From: Hyphomicrobiales bacterium | Lineage (GTDB): Bacteria > Pseudomonadota > Alphaproteobacteria > Rhizobiales > Xanthobacteraceae | Assembly (NCBI GenBank): GCA_013911975.1 | Contig: JACESF010000016.1 | Location: forward strand, 1 to 64,000 | DNA: 64,000 bases | Reading direction: 5' to 3' | Shown here: positions 23,878 to 31,874 of the stretch, piece by piece | Layout: every line of letters begins with the position of its first letter | Position numbering within the stretch: position 1 is the stretch's first letter | Program-made: the position numbers and the translations under genes | The notes under the pieces: model-generated | The model's input: the letters and a program-made list of their open reading frames with translations, nothing else | Databases searched by the model: none | What the model was told of the DNA's origin: nothing

Positions 23878-25851
23878 TCACAGGGCGAGGCGCACCAGCC
23901 TCTGCCCCGCCTCCACCTGCTCGCCGACCCGGCAGACGATCTCGGCGACGATGCCGTCCCGCGGGGCGGTGACGGGGTTCTCGAACTTCATCGCCTCGAT
24001 CACCGCCAGCACGTCGCCGCGGGCCACCCGTTCGCCCGCCTTGGCCGCGACCGCGACCACGAGGCCGGGAATCTCGGCGCTGGCCCAGTCGGTCGCCTCC
24101 GCCTCGTCCGGGCCGCCGCGCACCCGGCGCGAGACCTCCGCGCGCGCGCCGTCGATGATCACCTCCACCGCATCGGGCAGCACCAGCGCGCGCCAGCGCC
24201 GGCCGTCGAGCATGCCTTCGAGGAGGCCGCCGGAACCGCGCCCGCCCTCGACCGTCGCGGTCAGCCGCATCCCGGCGGTCTCGGCCTCCACCGTCACGGC
24301 GCCGCGCCGGGCGGAAAGGACCCGCACGGCGGCGCGTGCCCCGGCGATTTCCAGGACCATCGCGCCGAGCGGCGCGCCCTGCGCCAGCGCGTGCCGGCCA
24401 TAGGGCGCCGCGCTCGCCTGCCAGGGCGAGGCCGGCCCGCTTCCCTCCGGCATGGCGTCGAGCACGACGGCGGCGCCGGCCACCGCGGCTAGCGCGCCGG
24501 GCGCGGCCGCGCCGAGGAGCTCGGGCAGAACCTCGTCGATGAGGCGGGTGTGCGCCGTTCCGGCCGCCACCTCCGGCCGCGCCGCGAGCGCCGCGAGGAA
24601 GCCGAGATTGGTCGCGACCCCCATCACCGCGGTCTCGGCGAGGGCCGCGCGCATGCGCGCCAGTGTCTGCCGCCGGTCGTCGCCATGGACGATGATCTTC
24701 GCGATCATGGGATCGTAGTGGGGCGGCACGGGGCTTCCAGCCTCGACCGCGCTGTCGATGCGCGCCCCGGAGGGCCAGGCGAGGTGCGTGACGCGTCCCG
24801 GCGCCGGCCGGAAGCCCGCGGCCGGGTCCTCCGCATAGAGCCGGCACTCGATGGCATGGCCGCGCGCGTGGATCTGCTCCTGGGCGAGCGGTAGCGGCGC
24901 GCCCGAGGCGAGGCGCAATTGCCATTCCACGAGGTCGAGGCCGGTGATCGCCTCCGTCACCGGATGCTCCACCTGGAGGCGCGTGTTGACCTCCAGATAG
25001 TAGAATGCCCCATCGGCGCCGACGATGAACTCGAACGTGCCGGCATTGCGGTAGGTCACGGCCCGCGCGCCGGCGACCGCCGCCTGCGCGAGGCGCGCCC
25101 TGAGGGCGTCCGGCAGGGTGGAGGCGGGGGCTTCCTCGATCACCTTCTGGTGGCGGCGCTGGAGCGAGCATTCCCGGTCGAACAGGTGCACCGCGCCGCC
25201 CGCGCCGTCGCCGAACACCTGCACCTCCACATGGCGCGGCCGCTCGATCAGGCGCTCCACCAGCAGGCGCCCGTCGCCGAAGCTGGAGCGTGCGGTGCGG
25301 ATCGCCGAGGCGATCTCGGCGCGGGCGCCCGGCTTCGTGACCACCTGCATGCCCTTGCCGCCCCCGCCCGCGGCGGGCTTCAGCAAGGCGGGATAGCCGG
25401 TCGCCGCGATCAGCCGCTCCACCTCCTCCACGTCGTCGGAGGCCGCGGCCGAGCCGGGCACCACCGGCACGCCGGCCTCGGCCATGAGCGCCTTCGCCCG
25501 CCCCTTGTCGCCGAGCGCGGCGATGGTGTCGGGCCGCGGCCCGACGAAGATCAGCCCCGCCGCCTCCACCGCGGCGGCGAAGTCCGCATTCTCCGAGAGG
25601 AAACCGACGCCGGGATGGATCGCGTCGGCACCCCGCTCGCGCGCGGCGCGGATCAGCGCCGCCCCGTCGAGATAGGAGCGCGCCGCCGGTGCCGGGCCGA
25701 TGCGCACCAGGTCCGCCGCCCCCTCCAGGTGGGGCGCGCCGCGGTCGGCGTCGGAATAGACCGCCACATAGGGGATGGAGAGCCGCGCGCAGGTGCGGGC
25801 GATGCGCCGGGCGATCTCGCCGCGGTTGGCGATCAGGAGCTTGCCGATCAT
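23878..25851 (-). CDS. Acyl-CoA carboxylase biotin-carboxylase/BCCP subunit
   Basis: A 657-residue biotin-containing subunit, as in methylcrotonyl-, geranyl- and acetyl/propionyl-CoA carboxylases. It carboxylates its own biotin with ATP and bicarbonate. The biotin carboxylase domain spans residues 1-450 (KLLIANRGEIARRIARTC, GGGGKGMQVV, FLEVNTRLQVEHPVTE-type motif with YYLEVNTRLQVEHP). A linker with the BT-like domain follows, then a biotinyl domain (about 585-657) with biotin attached at Lys622 in EAMKFENP; most homologues have AMKM. The start follows 2 bases after the carboxyltransferase stop. The context with AtuA-like genes suggests a branched-chain or terpenoid enoyl-CoA as substrate. Confidence 0.9.
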   Translation of the reverse strand: MIGKLLIANRGEIARRIARTCARLSIPYVAVYSDADRGAPHLEGAADLVRIGPAPAARSYLDGAALIRAARERGADAIHPGVGFLSENADFAAAVEAAGLIFVGPRPDTIAALGDKGRAKALMAEAGVPVVPGSAAASDDVEEVERLIAATGYPALLKPAAGGGGKGMQVVTKPGARAEIASAIRTARSSFGDGRLLVERLIERPRHVEVQVFGDGAGGAVHLFDRECSLQRRHQKVIEEAPASTLPDALRARLAQAAVAGARAVTYRNAGTFEFIVGADGAFYYLEVNTRLQVEHPVTEAITGLDLVEWQLRLASGAPLPLAQEQIHARGHAIECRLYAEDPAAGFRPAPGRVTHLAWPSGARIDSAVEAGSPVPPHYDPMIAKIIVHGDDRRQTLARMRAALAETAVMGVATNLGFLAALAARPEVAAGTAHTRLIDEVLPELLGAAAPGALAAVAGAAVVLDAMPEGSGPASPWQASAAPYGRHALAQGAPLGAMVLEIAGARAAVRVLSARRGAVTVEAETAGMRLTATVEGGRGSGGLLEGMLDGRRWRALVLPDAVEVIIDGARAEVSRRVRGGPDEAEATDWASAEIPGLVVAVAAKAGERVARGDVLAVIEAMKFENPVTAPRDGIVAEIVCRVGEQVEAGQRLVRLAL

Positions 25852-25853
25852 GG

Positions 25854-27476
25854 CTACATCCGGAACACGCCGAAGCGGGTCTCCCCCTTCGGGCCGCCTT
25901 TCGCCATGGCGAGGGCGAGGGCGAGGAAGGCGCGCGTCTCCTCCGGCTCGATCACCGCGTCCACCCACAGGCGGGCGGCGGCGTGGAGCGGGTGGCTCGA
26001 TCGCTCGTAGGCGGCGCGGATGGGGGCCTCGAAGCGCGCCCGCTCCTCCGCGTCGAAGGTCCGCCCCGCCTTGGCCAGCTGGCCCTCGCGCACCAGGCCG
26101 AGCACGGTCGCGGCCTGCTCGCCGCCCATCACCGAGGTGCGCGCATTGGGCCACATGGCCATGAGGCGCGGGCCGAAGGCGCGCCCGCACATGGCGTAGT
26201 TGCCGGCGCCGTAGCTGCCGCCCACCAGCAGGCTGAGTTTCGGCACCGCGGCGGTCGCCACCGCATTCACCAGCTTCGCGCCGTGTCGGGCGATGCCGCC
26301 CGCCTCGTATTCCTCGCCCACCATGAAGCCGCTGATGTTGTGCAGGAACAGCAGCGGCACGCCGCGCTGGCAGCACAGCTCGATGAAGTTCGCCGCCTTC
26401 TGCGCGCTCTCGGCATAGAGCACGCCGTCGTTCATGAGCACGCCGACGCGGTAGCCCTCGATGGCGGCGGTGCCGCAGATGATGGTGCGGGCATAGCGCG
26501 CGCGGTACTCGTCGAGCCGGCCGCCGTCGATGAGGCGGGCGAGGATCTCGCGGGCGGGCAGGCGCTGGCGCGGGCTCGCCGGGATCAGGCCGGCGATCTC
26601 CGAGGCCGGGCTCAGCGGCGGCTCGGGCGGAAGGTCCGGGCCGGGCAAAGGCGGCGCCGGGGCGCGGGCGAGGATGGCGCGCACCAGGAACAGCGCCTCC
26701 ACGTCGTCCTCGGCCAGATGGTCGGCCACCGCGCTGCGGCGGGTGTGCACGTCGGCCCCGCCGAGGGTCTCGGCTTCCACCACAACCCCGGTCGCCGCCT
26801 GCACCAGCTGCGGGCCGCCGAGGAAGATGGTGCCGGTGCCGCGCACGATCACCGTCTCGTCCGCCATGGCGGGGATGTAGGCGCCGCCGGCGGTGCACGA
26901 GCCCATGACGGCCGCGATCTGCGGCAGGCCCAGCGCGGACATCTCGGCGATGTTGCGGAAGATGGCGCCGAAATGGTGCGCGTCGGGGAAGATGTCCTCC
27001 TGGTGCGGCAGGAAGGCGCCGCCCGAATCCACCAGGTAGACGCAGGGCAGGGCATTCTCCCGCGCCACCTGCTGGGCGCGGATCTGCTTCTTCACCGTGA
27101 GGGGATAATAGGTGCCGCCCTTCACCGTGGCGTCGTTCGCCATGATCATGACGAGGCGCCCGCCGACGCTGCCGACGCCGGTGACGATGCCCGCCGCCGG
27201 GACCGGCTCGTCATAGACGCCGTGGGCAGCGAGCCGGCCGATCTCCAGGAACGGGGTCGCCGGGTCGAGCAGGAGCGAGATGCGCTCGCGCGCGGTCAGC
27301 TTGCCGCGCTCCTTGTGGCGCGCCACCGCCTCGGCCGGCCCGCCCGCCGCGGCGAGCCGCGCGGCCTCCTCGATCGCCGCGCACTGGAGGCGGAAGGCCT
27401 CGGCGTTGTCGGGGGGAACCGCTTGCGCCGGCTCTTGCTCGGGGTCTTGGGCGGGAGTGTCCGGCAGGGCCGCCAT
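25854..27476 (-). CDS. Acyl-CoA carboxylase carboxyltransferase subunit
   Basis: A 540-residue carboxyltransferase subunit of the methylcrotonyl/geranyl-CoA carboxylase type; it moves carboxyl from biotin to an enoyl-CoA gamma carbon. The two crotonase-like halves are visible. The N half has HKERGKLTARERISLLLD, YLVDSGGAFLPHQEDIFPD and GSCTAGGAYIPAM. The C half has YRVGVLMNDGVLYAESAQKA, LLFLHNISGFMVG and GGSYGAGNYAMCGRA. All these match MccB/AtuC. The N-terminal 25 residues are Pro/Gln/Glu-rich and probably unstructured. It starts directly after the stop of the preceding small gene (27477). Substrate choice between methylcrotonyl-CoA and a longer isoprenoid acyl-CoA cannot be read; the AtuA-like neighbours favour the latter. 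Confidence 0.9.
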   Translation of the reverse strand: MAALPDTPAQDPEQEPAQAVPPDNAEAFRLQCAAIEEAARLAAAGGPAEAVARHKERGKLTARERISLLLDPATPFLEIGRLAAHGVYDEPVPAAGIVTGVGSVGGRLVMIMANDATVKGGTYYPLTVKKQIRAQQVARENALPCVYLVDSGGAFLPHQEDIFPDAHHFGAIFRNIAEMSALGLPQIAAVMGSCTAGGAYIPAMADETVIVRGTGTIFLGGPQLVQAATGVVVEAETLGGADVHTRRSAVADHLAEDDVEALFLVRAILARAPAPPLPGPDLPPEPPLSPASEIAGLIPASPRQRLPAREILARLIDGGRLDEYRARYARTIICGTAAIEGYRVGVLMNDGVLYAESAQKAANFIELCCQRGVPLLFLHNISGFMVGEEYEAGGIARHGAKLVNAVATAAVPKLSLLVGGSYGAGNYAMCGRAFGPRLMAMWPNARTSVMGGEQAATVLGLVREGQLAKAGRTFDAEERARFEAPIRAAYERSSHPLHAAARLWVDAVIEPEETRAFLALALAMAKGGPKGETRFGVFRM

Positions 27477-27809
27477 TCAGGCGGCCTCCGATCCGGCGGG
27501 CGGCAGCACGGCCGGAAGGCGCAGCAGGCCGTTGCCCATGGCCTTGCCGGTCTGGTCGAGGCGCAGTGTGCGCGTCGCCCCGCCGCCGAGCGCCCGGCGC
27601 ATGATCACGACCACGGCCTCGATATTGTCCATGGGATAGGTCTCCACGTCGCCCTGGACCCAGTCGCCGAACAGCGCCTTGACCCGCTCGGGCGTGAGGC
27701 TCGCCAGGAGCACGGGATAATCCTGCGGCGTGCGGGCGATGACCCCCACCGAGACCACGTCGCCCTTGTCGCCGGAGCGCACATAGGCGAAGTCGCGAAG
27801 AAGCTGCAT
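27477..27809 (-). CDS. AtuA C-terminal ferredoxin-fold domain as a separate protein
   Basis: A 110-residue protein: LLRDFAYVRSGDKGDVVSVG, VIARTPQDYPVL then LTPERVKALFGDWVQGDVE and NIEAVVVIMRRALGGGATRT. This corresponds to the small C-terminal domain of the AtuA proteins of acyclic terpene utilisation, which in pseudomonads is fused to the large domain. Here it is a separate gene 3 bases downstream of the large one, so they probably form a complex. The DKGD motif is conserved. Its chemistry is unknown. Confidence 0.8.
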   Translation of the reverse strand: MQLLRDFAYVRSGDKGDVVSVGVIARTPQDYPVLLASLTPERVKALFGDWVQGDVETYPMDNIEAVVVIMRRALGGGATRTLRLDQTGKAMGNGLLRLPAVLPPAGSEAA

Positions 27810-27812
27810 GGC

Positions 27813-29177
27813 TCAGGCCTCCAGGAGCGAGACGCGCTGCGTCACCACGGACTGCGGCACGAGGGTGGGCCACACGCCGTAGACCGGGCGCGGCTTCATG
27901 GGCGTGCCGAAGGAGGTGCCGCCCGGCCCCATGATCCAGAGCTGCGCGCAGGCCCGGCGCACCTTCTCCGCCTCCTGGCGGGTGGCGGTGTGGACCGCGA
28001 CGCGCAGGCCGATCTCCGCCGGCTCGTAATCCGGCATGGGGGAGGCCGGCCCGTGCAGCATGTTGACGCCCACGAGGTCGAACTGCACCGCGTCGGCCTT
28101 CAGCTTCAGGCGCTCGAAGCGCTCGCCGAGGGTCTGCTTCGCCTTCTCGGCGCGCCCCAGCGCGTCGGGCCAGGGGAAGAACATCATGCCCTCGCCGATC
28201 CAGCCGTCCTCGTAGCCCACCACCAGCTTGAGGGTTTCCGGGCGCGGGCCGCCGCCCATGTGGGAGAGCCGGACGCGGTCCGGCCCGATCTCCTCCAGCC
28301 GCACGCGAGTGAAGTCGGCGACGCCGTCCGGCATGAGGTAGCGGCGCGGATCGCCGATCTCGTAGACGAGGTGCTCCTTGACGGTGAACGGGTCCACGCG
28401 TCCGCCGGTCTGGTCGAGCTTGGTGATGACCGCGGTGCCGTCGCCGTCGAACTCGACGATGGGAAAGCCGACCCTGCCCATGTTGGGCATCTCGTCGAAG
28501 CGGGAGGACATGCCGCCGGTGGCGGCGGCGGCGCACTCCACCACGTGGCCGATGGTGATGGCGGCGGCGATGCGGTCGGTGTCGGCCGCGCCGTAGCTCC
28601 AGCCGAACTCGTGCATCAGCGGGCCCACATAGAGCGCGTTGTCGGAGACCCGGCCGGCGATCACCACGTCCGCCCCCTGGGCGAGCGCCTCCACGATGCC
28701 GGAGCTGTCGGTATAGACGTTGGCGGCCACCACGCGGTTGCGGATGGCGGCGAAGTTGGTCTCGCCGGTGTCGATGTTGGTGAGGTCGGTGCCGCTCTCG
28801 ATCAGCTCGTCCAGCCGGTCGAGCACGTCGTCGCCTTCGATCACGCCGATGCGCAGGCCGTTCAGCCCGAGCTCGCGGGCGAGCGAGCGGATGCGCTCGC
28901 CGGCCGCGCGCGGGTTGGCGCCGCCGCCGTTGCAGACGATGCGGGTGCCGCTCTTGCGGGCGAGAGGAAGAAGAACGGAAAGGTGCGCGGGAAGATCGGG
29001 AATGTACCCCGTCTCCGGGTCCTTCAGGCGCTGGCGCTGGAGCAGCGCCATGGTCAGCTCGGCGAGATAGTCCATGGAGAGATAGTCGAGCGTCCCCCGC
29101 TCCAGCAGCTCGACCGCAGGGTCGAAGGCATCTCCCCAGAAGCCGGAACCGGCCCCGAGCCTCAGCGAACGCCTCAT
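27813..29177 (-). CDS. AtuA-family (DUF1446) acyl-CoA catabolic protein
   Basis: A 454-residue protein of the AtuA/DUF1446 family: LRLGAGSGFWGDAFDPAVEL, LDYLSMDYLAELTMALLQRQ, RIVCNGGGANPRAA, GADVVIAGRVSDNALYVGPL and MGGGPRPETLKLVVGYEDG. The founding member is essential for citronellol/geraniol use in Pseudomonas, where its reaction has not been settled. The start is chosen from GGGAGAGG seven bases upstream of this ATG; an ATG 24 bases earlier is less favoured. It is the first gene of the leftward operon atuA-large, atuA-small, carboxyltransferase and biotin carboxylase, and is read from the divergent promoter region that carries operator copy 1. Confidence 0.87.
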   Translation of the reverse strand: MRRSLRLGAGSGFWGDAFDPAVELLERGTLDYLSMDYLAELTMALLQRQRLKDPETGYIPDLPAHLSVLLPLARKSGTRIVCNGGGANPRAAGERIRSLARELGLNGLRIGVIEGDDVLDRLDELIESGTDLTNIDTGETNFAAIRNRVVAANVYTDSSGIVEALAQGADVVIAGRVSDNALYVGPLMHEFGWSYGAADTDRIAAAITIGHVVECAAAATGGMSSRFDEMPNMGRVGFPIVEFDGDGTAVITKLDQTGGRVDPFTVKEHLVYEIGDPRRYLMPDGVADFTRVRLEEIGPDRVRLSHMGGGPRPETLKLVVGYEDGWIGEGMMFFPWPDALGRAEKAKQTLGERFERLKLKADAVQFDLVGVNMLHGPASPMPDYEPAEIGLRVAVHTATRQEAEKVRRACAQLWIMGPGGTSFGTPMKPRPVYGVWPTLVPQSVVTQRVSLLEA

Positions 29178-29310
29178 GCGCGCCTCTCCCAAAGAAATCA
29201 TTCTTCCGCAACGCCATAGGCCGGGGCGCGCCGAGGCGCGCCGGGTCCCGCAGGGTCCGGATCGATGCAGAGGGTGCGTCGCTGCGGGGCGTAAAGTCAA
29301 GTGTATTTCG

Positions 29311-29337
29311 AAAATCAGTTCCGCAAGATGGATTTTT
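29311..29337. promoter_or_regulatory. Operator-like repeat, copy 1 (divergent promoter)
   Basis: AAAATCAGTTCCGCAAGATG followed by GATTTTT. It shares the core GTTCCGCANNRTGRRTT and the leading AAAAT with two other sites at 36380 and 43763. It lies between the divergent AtuA operon and the hydratase operon. A short AT-rich stretch in GC-rich surroundings, with partial dyad symmetry (TCCGCA...TGGA), fits an operator, plausibly for an IclR protein encoded in the island. Confidence 0.65.
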
Positions 29338-29440
29338 GTTTGACCCGCCCGCCGGGCAGGCACTAAGGTCGTCGCCAGAGAAGGGCGCCCCGAGCGCTCC
29401 GGCCCGCCATCGGGCCCGCCCTGGAGGAAGGCGCCGCGCC

Positions 29441-30220
29441 ATGCAGGCGGATGAGGTGGAACTGGCCGTCGCCGACGGCATCGCGCGTGTCACCCTGAAC
29501 CGGCCGGCGCGGCGCAACGCCCTCACCGCGTCCATGGCGAACGCGCTCACCGCCGCGTGGGCCCGCATCGACGCGGACCAGGCGATCCGCGCCGTCGTGC
29601 TCGCCGCCGCCCCGTGCGGCACCTTCTGCGCCGGCATGGATCTCAAGGAGATGGCCGCGGCGCGGGCCGAGGGCGCGGACCTCCTCGCACGCATCGCCGA
29701 TCCGTTCCAGGAGCGCCTGCGCGCAGTCCGCCAGCCGGTGGTGGCGGCGCTCAACGGCCATTTCAGCGGCGCCGGCATGCTGCTCGCCATGGGCGCCGAC
29801 ATCCGCGTTGGCCTCGCCGGATCGCGCGCCGCCATCTCCGAGGTGCGGTTCGGCCGGGGCACCTCCTGGGCCGTGCCGCTGCTGTGGATGCTGCCGCAGC
29901 CGGTGCTGAGCGAGATGATGCTCACCGGCGCGCCTTTGCCCGTGGAGGAGCTGTGGCGCCACGGCTTCGTCAACCATCTCGAGGCGACGCCGGAGGTGGT
30001 GCTGGCGCGCGCCCTCGCCCTCGCCGGCCAGATCGCCCGGAACGCGCCGCTCTCCGTGCGCGCCGCCAAGGCAACGCTCGCCGCCGGCATGGACCTCGGC
30101 TGCGCGGGCGGGCTCGCGCGCGGCGCCGAGCTTCACCGCGCGGTCTATGCCAGCGCCGATGCACAGGAAGGGCCGAGCGCCTTCGCCGAGGGGCGCGTGC
30201 CCGTCTGGCAGGGCCGGTGA
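29441..30220 (+). CDS. Enoyl-CoA hydratase/isomerase family protein (first paralogue)
   Basis: A 259-residue crotonase-fold protein. NRPARRNALTASMANAL opens the fold; AAPCGTFCAGMDLKEMA and LNGHFSGAGMLLAMGADIRV form the oxyanion hole and CoA pocket. It should hydrate or isomerise an enoyl-CoA. The canonical catalytic glutamates are not obvious at the usual places (EVRFGRGTSW carries one Glu), so hydration of an unusual substrate is possible. It is closely similar to the hydratase at 36456. GGAGGAAG ten bases ahead of the ATG sets the start; the longer open frame upstream runs into the operator-like site. Confidence 0.88.
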   Translation: MQADEVELAVADGIARVTLNRPARRNALTASMANALTAAWARIDADQAIRAVVLAAAPCGTFCAGMDLKEMAAARAEGADLLARIADPFQERLRAVRQPVVAALNGHFSGAGMLLAMGADIRVGLAGSRAAISEVRFGRGTSWAVPLLWMLPQPVLSEMMLTGAPLPVEELWRHGFVNHLEATPEVVLARALALAGQIARNAPLSVRAAKATLAAGMDLGCAGGLARGAELHRAVYASADAQEGPSAFAEGRVPVWQGR

Positions 30221-30242
30221 CCAGGAAGGAAGAGCAGGAGCG

Positions 30243-30728
30243 ATGATCGATCAGCCGTTTCCCGAATTGAAGGTCGGCCAGTCCAAGGTCTCGCGCGGGC
30301 GCACGCTGACCGAGACCGACGTGGTCAACTTCTGCATGCTCACCGGCAACTGGCTGGAGATCCACGCCAACGAGGAGTTCGCCAAGACCGCGCGCTTCGG
30401 CCGGCGGGTGGTTCAGGGCTCGCTCGTCTTCTCCATCGTCAACGCGCTCCTGCCCTTCGATTCGAGCGTGGTGGACGCGTTCTACGGCGTGGACCGGCTG
30501 CGATTCCTCAAGCCCACCTTCATCGGCGACACCCTGTGGGCGCGCTCCGAGATCATCGACCTGCGCGAGAAGGACGGAGGCGCCGGCGTCGCCACGCTCG
30601 AGCTCGTCGGCGCGAACCAGCGCCGGGAAAAAGTCATGCGCTGCGAGTTCAGCCTGCTCATCTTGGGCGCGCGCCTGCTGCCGCCCTCGAACGACCCCTT
30701 CACCCTTGCGGAGCCTGCGGCCCAATGA
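30243..30728 (+). CDS. MaoC-like (R)-enoyl-CoA hydratase
   Basis: A 161-residue hot-dog-fold hydratase. It has the MaoC signature LTETDVVNFCMLTGNWLEIH (Asp/His dyad: D26 region and His of EIHANEEFAK), followed by GRRVVQGSLVFSIVNALLPF. Such proteins hydrate trans-2-enoyl-CoA to (R)-3-hydroxyacyl-CoA. The start has an AGGAG sequence six bases upstream. It lies 22 bases after the hydratase and its stop overlaps the acyl-CoA dehydrogenase start (ATGA), so the four genes from 29441 to 32987 form one operon. Confidence 0.88.
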   Translation: MIDQPFPELKVGQSKVSRGRTLTETDVVNFCMLTGNWLEIHANEEFAKTARFGRRVVQGSLVFSIVNALLPFDSSVVDAFYGVDRLRFLKPTFIGDTLWARSEIIDLREKDGGAGVATLELVGANQRREKVMRCEFSLLILGARLLPPSNDPFTLAEPAAQ

Positions 30729-31873
30729 ACTTCCTCAACAGCGAACAGAGCGCCTGGCACGACACCGTCGACCGCTTCATGGAGAAGGAGATCACGCGCG
30801 AATACATCCGCACCCAGGACGAGGCGCGCGCCTACCCTTACGAAGGCTATGAGAAGATCGCCAAGGAAGGCTGGCTGCGCCTGCTGATCCCGGAGGATCA
30901 CGGCGGCTACGGCGGCGACATCTTCGACTACGCGCTCATGTGCGAGGGGCTCGGCAAGTTCGGCTTCGACTTCGCGACTGCGGTGCTGGTGCCCACCTTC
31001 ACCGCCATGAACATCGTGAAGTTCGGCAACGACGCCCAGAAGGCGGACTATCTCGAACCCTTCATGTCCGGCGCGCGGCGCTTCTCCATCTCCATCTCCG
31101 AGCCCTCGGCCGGCTCGGACGCTGCCAGCACTCGCACCCGCGCCCGACGCGACGGCGAGAGCTACGTCATCAAGGGCCAGAAGCTCTGGTGCAGCGGCGC
31201 GGCGGCGCAGAACGTGACCATCCAGATGCTGGTGCGCACCGACCCGGAGACCGCCAAGCACCGCGGGCTCTCGGTGCTGCTGGTGCCCAACGACACGGCG
31301 GGCGTCGACATCCGCCGGCTGCCGACTCTGGCGCGCCGCGCCACCGGCACCACGGAGATCTTCCTCGACGACGCGCGGGTGCCCGCCGCCAACCTGCTCG
31401 GTCACGAGGGGCAGGGATGGGAGATCATCACCGATCATCTGGAGTTGGAGCGCATCGCGGTGTCCGCCGCCTATGTGGGCAATGCCCAGACCGCGGTGAG
31501 CGACGCGCTCGCCTATGCCCACGAGCGCGAGCAGTTCGACCGGCCGATCTTCGATTTCCAGGTGATCCGCCACATGCTCGCCGACATGCAGACCCAGGTG
31601 GATGCCGCCCGGCTCCTGGTCTACCGCGGCGCCGAGCTCGCCTCACGGCACGAGCCGTGCGCCAAGGAGGTGGCCATGGGCAAGCTGTTCGCATCCGAGA
31701 CGCTGCAGAATGTCTCGCGCATGGGCATGCAGATCCTCGGCGGGCACTCCATGCTGCCGGACTCGGACATGGAGCGCTATTTCCGCGAAGGCATGCAGAG
31801 CACCATCGGCGGCGGCACCTCGCAGATCCAGCGCACCATCATCGCCAAGGCCATGCACCAGAACCCGGGCTGA
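30725..31873 (+). CDS. Acyl-CoA dehydrogenase (first)
   Basis: A 382-residue FAD enzyme of the acyl-CoA dehydrogenase family. It has PEDHGGYGGDIFDYALMCEG, ISISEPSAGSDAASTRTRAR (flavin and substrate binding), QILGGHSMLPDSDMERYFRE and GGGTSQIQRTIIAKAM. The last motif has GGG where medium-chain enzymes have YEG with the catalytic glutamate, so the base must lie elsewhere, as in isovaleryl-type or steroid-type enzymes. It probably dehydrogenates a branched or cyclic acyl-CoA. Start overlaps the MaoC stop (ATGA). Confidence 0.9.
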   Translation: MNFLNSEQSAWHDTVDRFMEKEITREYIRTQDEARAYPYEGYEKIAKEGWLRLLIPEDHGGYGGDIFDYALMCEGLGKFGFDFATAVLVPTFTAMNIVKFGNDAQKADYLEPFMSGARRFSISISEPSAGSDAASTRTRARRDGESYVIKGQKLWCSGAAAQNVTIQMLVRTDPETAKHRGLSVLLVPNDTAGVDIRRLPTLARRATGTTEIFLDDARVPAANLLGHEGQGWEIITDHLELERIAVSAAYVGNAQTAVSDALAYAHEREQFDRPIFDFQVIRHMLADMQTQVDAARLLVYRGAELASRHEPCAKEVAMGKLFASETLQNVSRMGMQILGGHSMLPDSDMERYFREGMQSTIGGGTSQIQRTIIAKAMHQNPG

Positions 31874-31874
31874 G

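Noticed and set aside
25689..29219. A 1176-codon plus-strand frame over the carboxylase and AtuA genes
   Set aside because: Antisense shadow of motif-confirmed genes; no recognisable protein.
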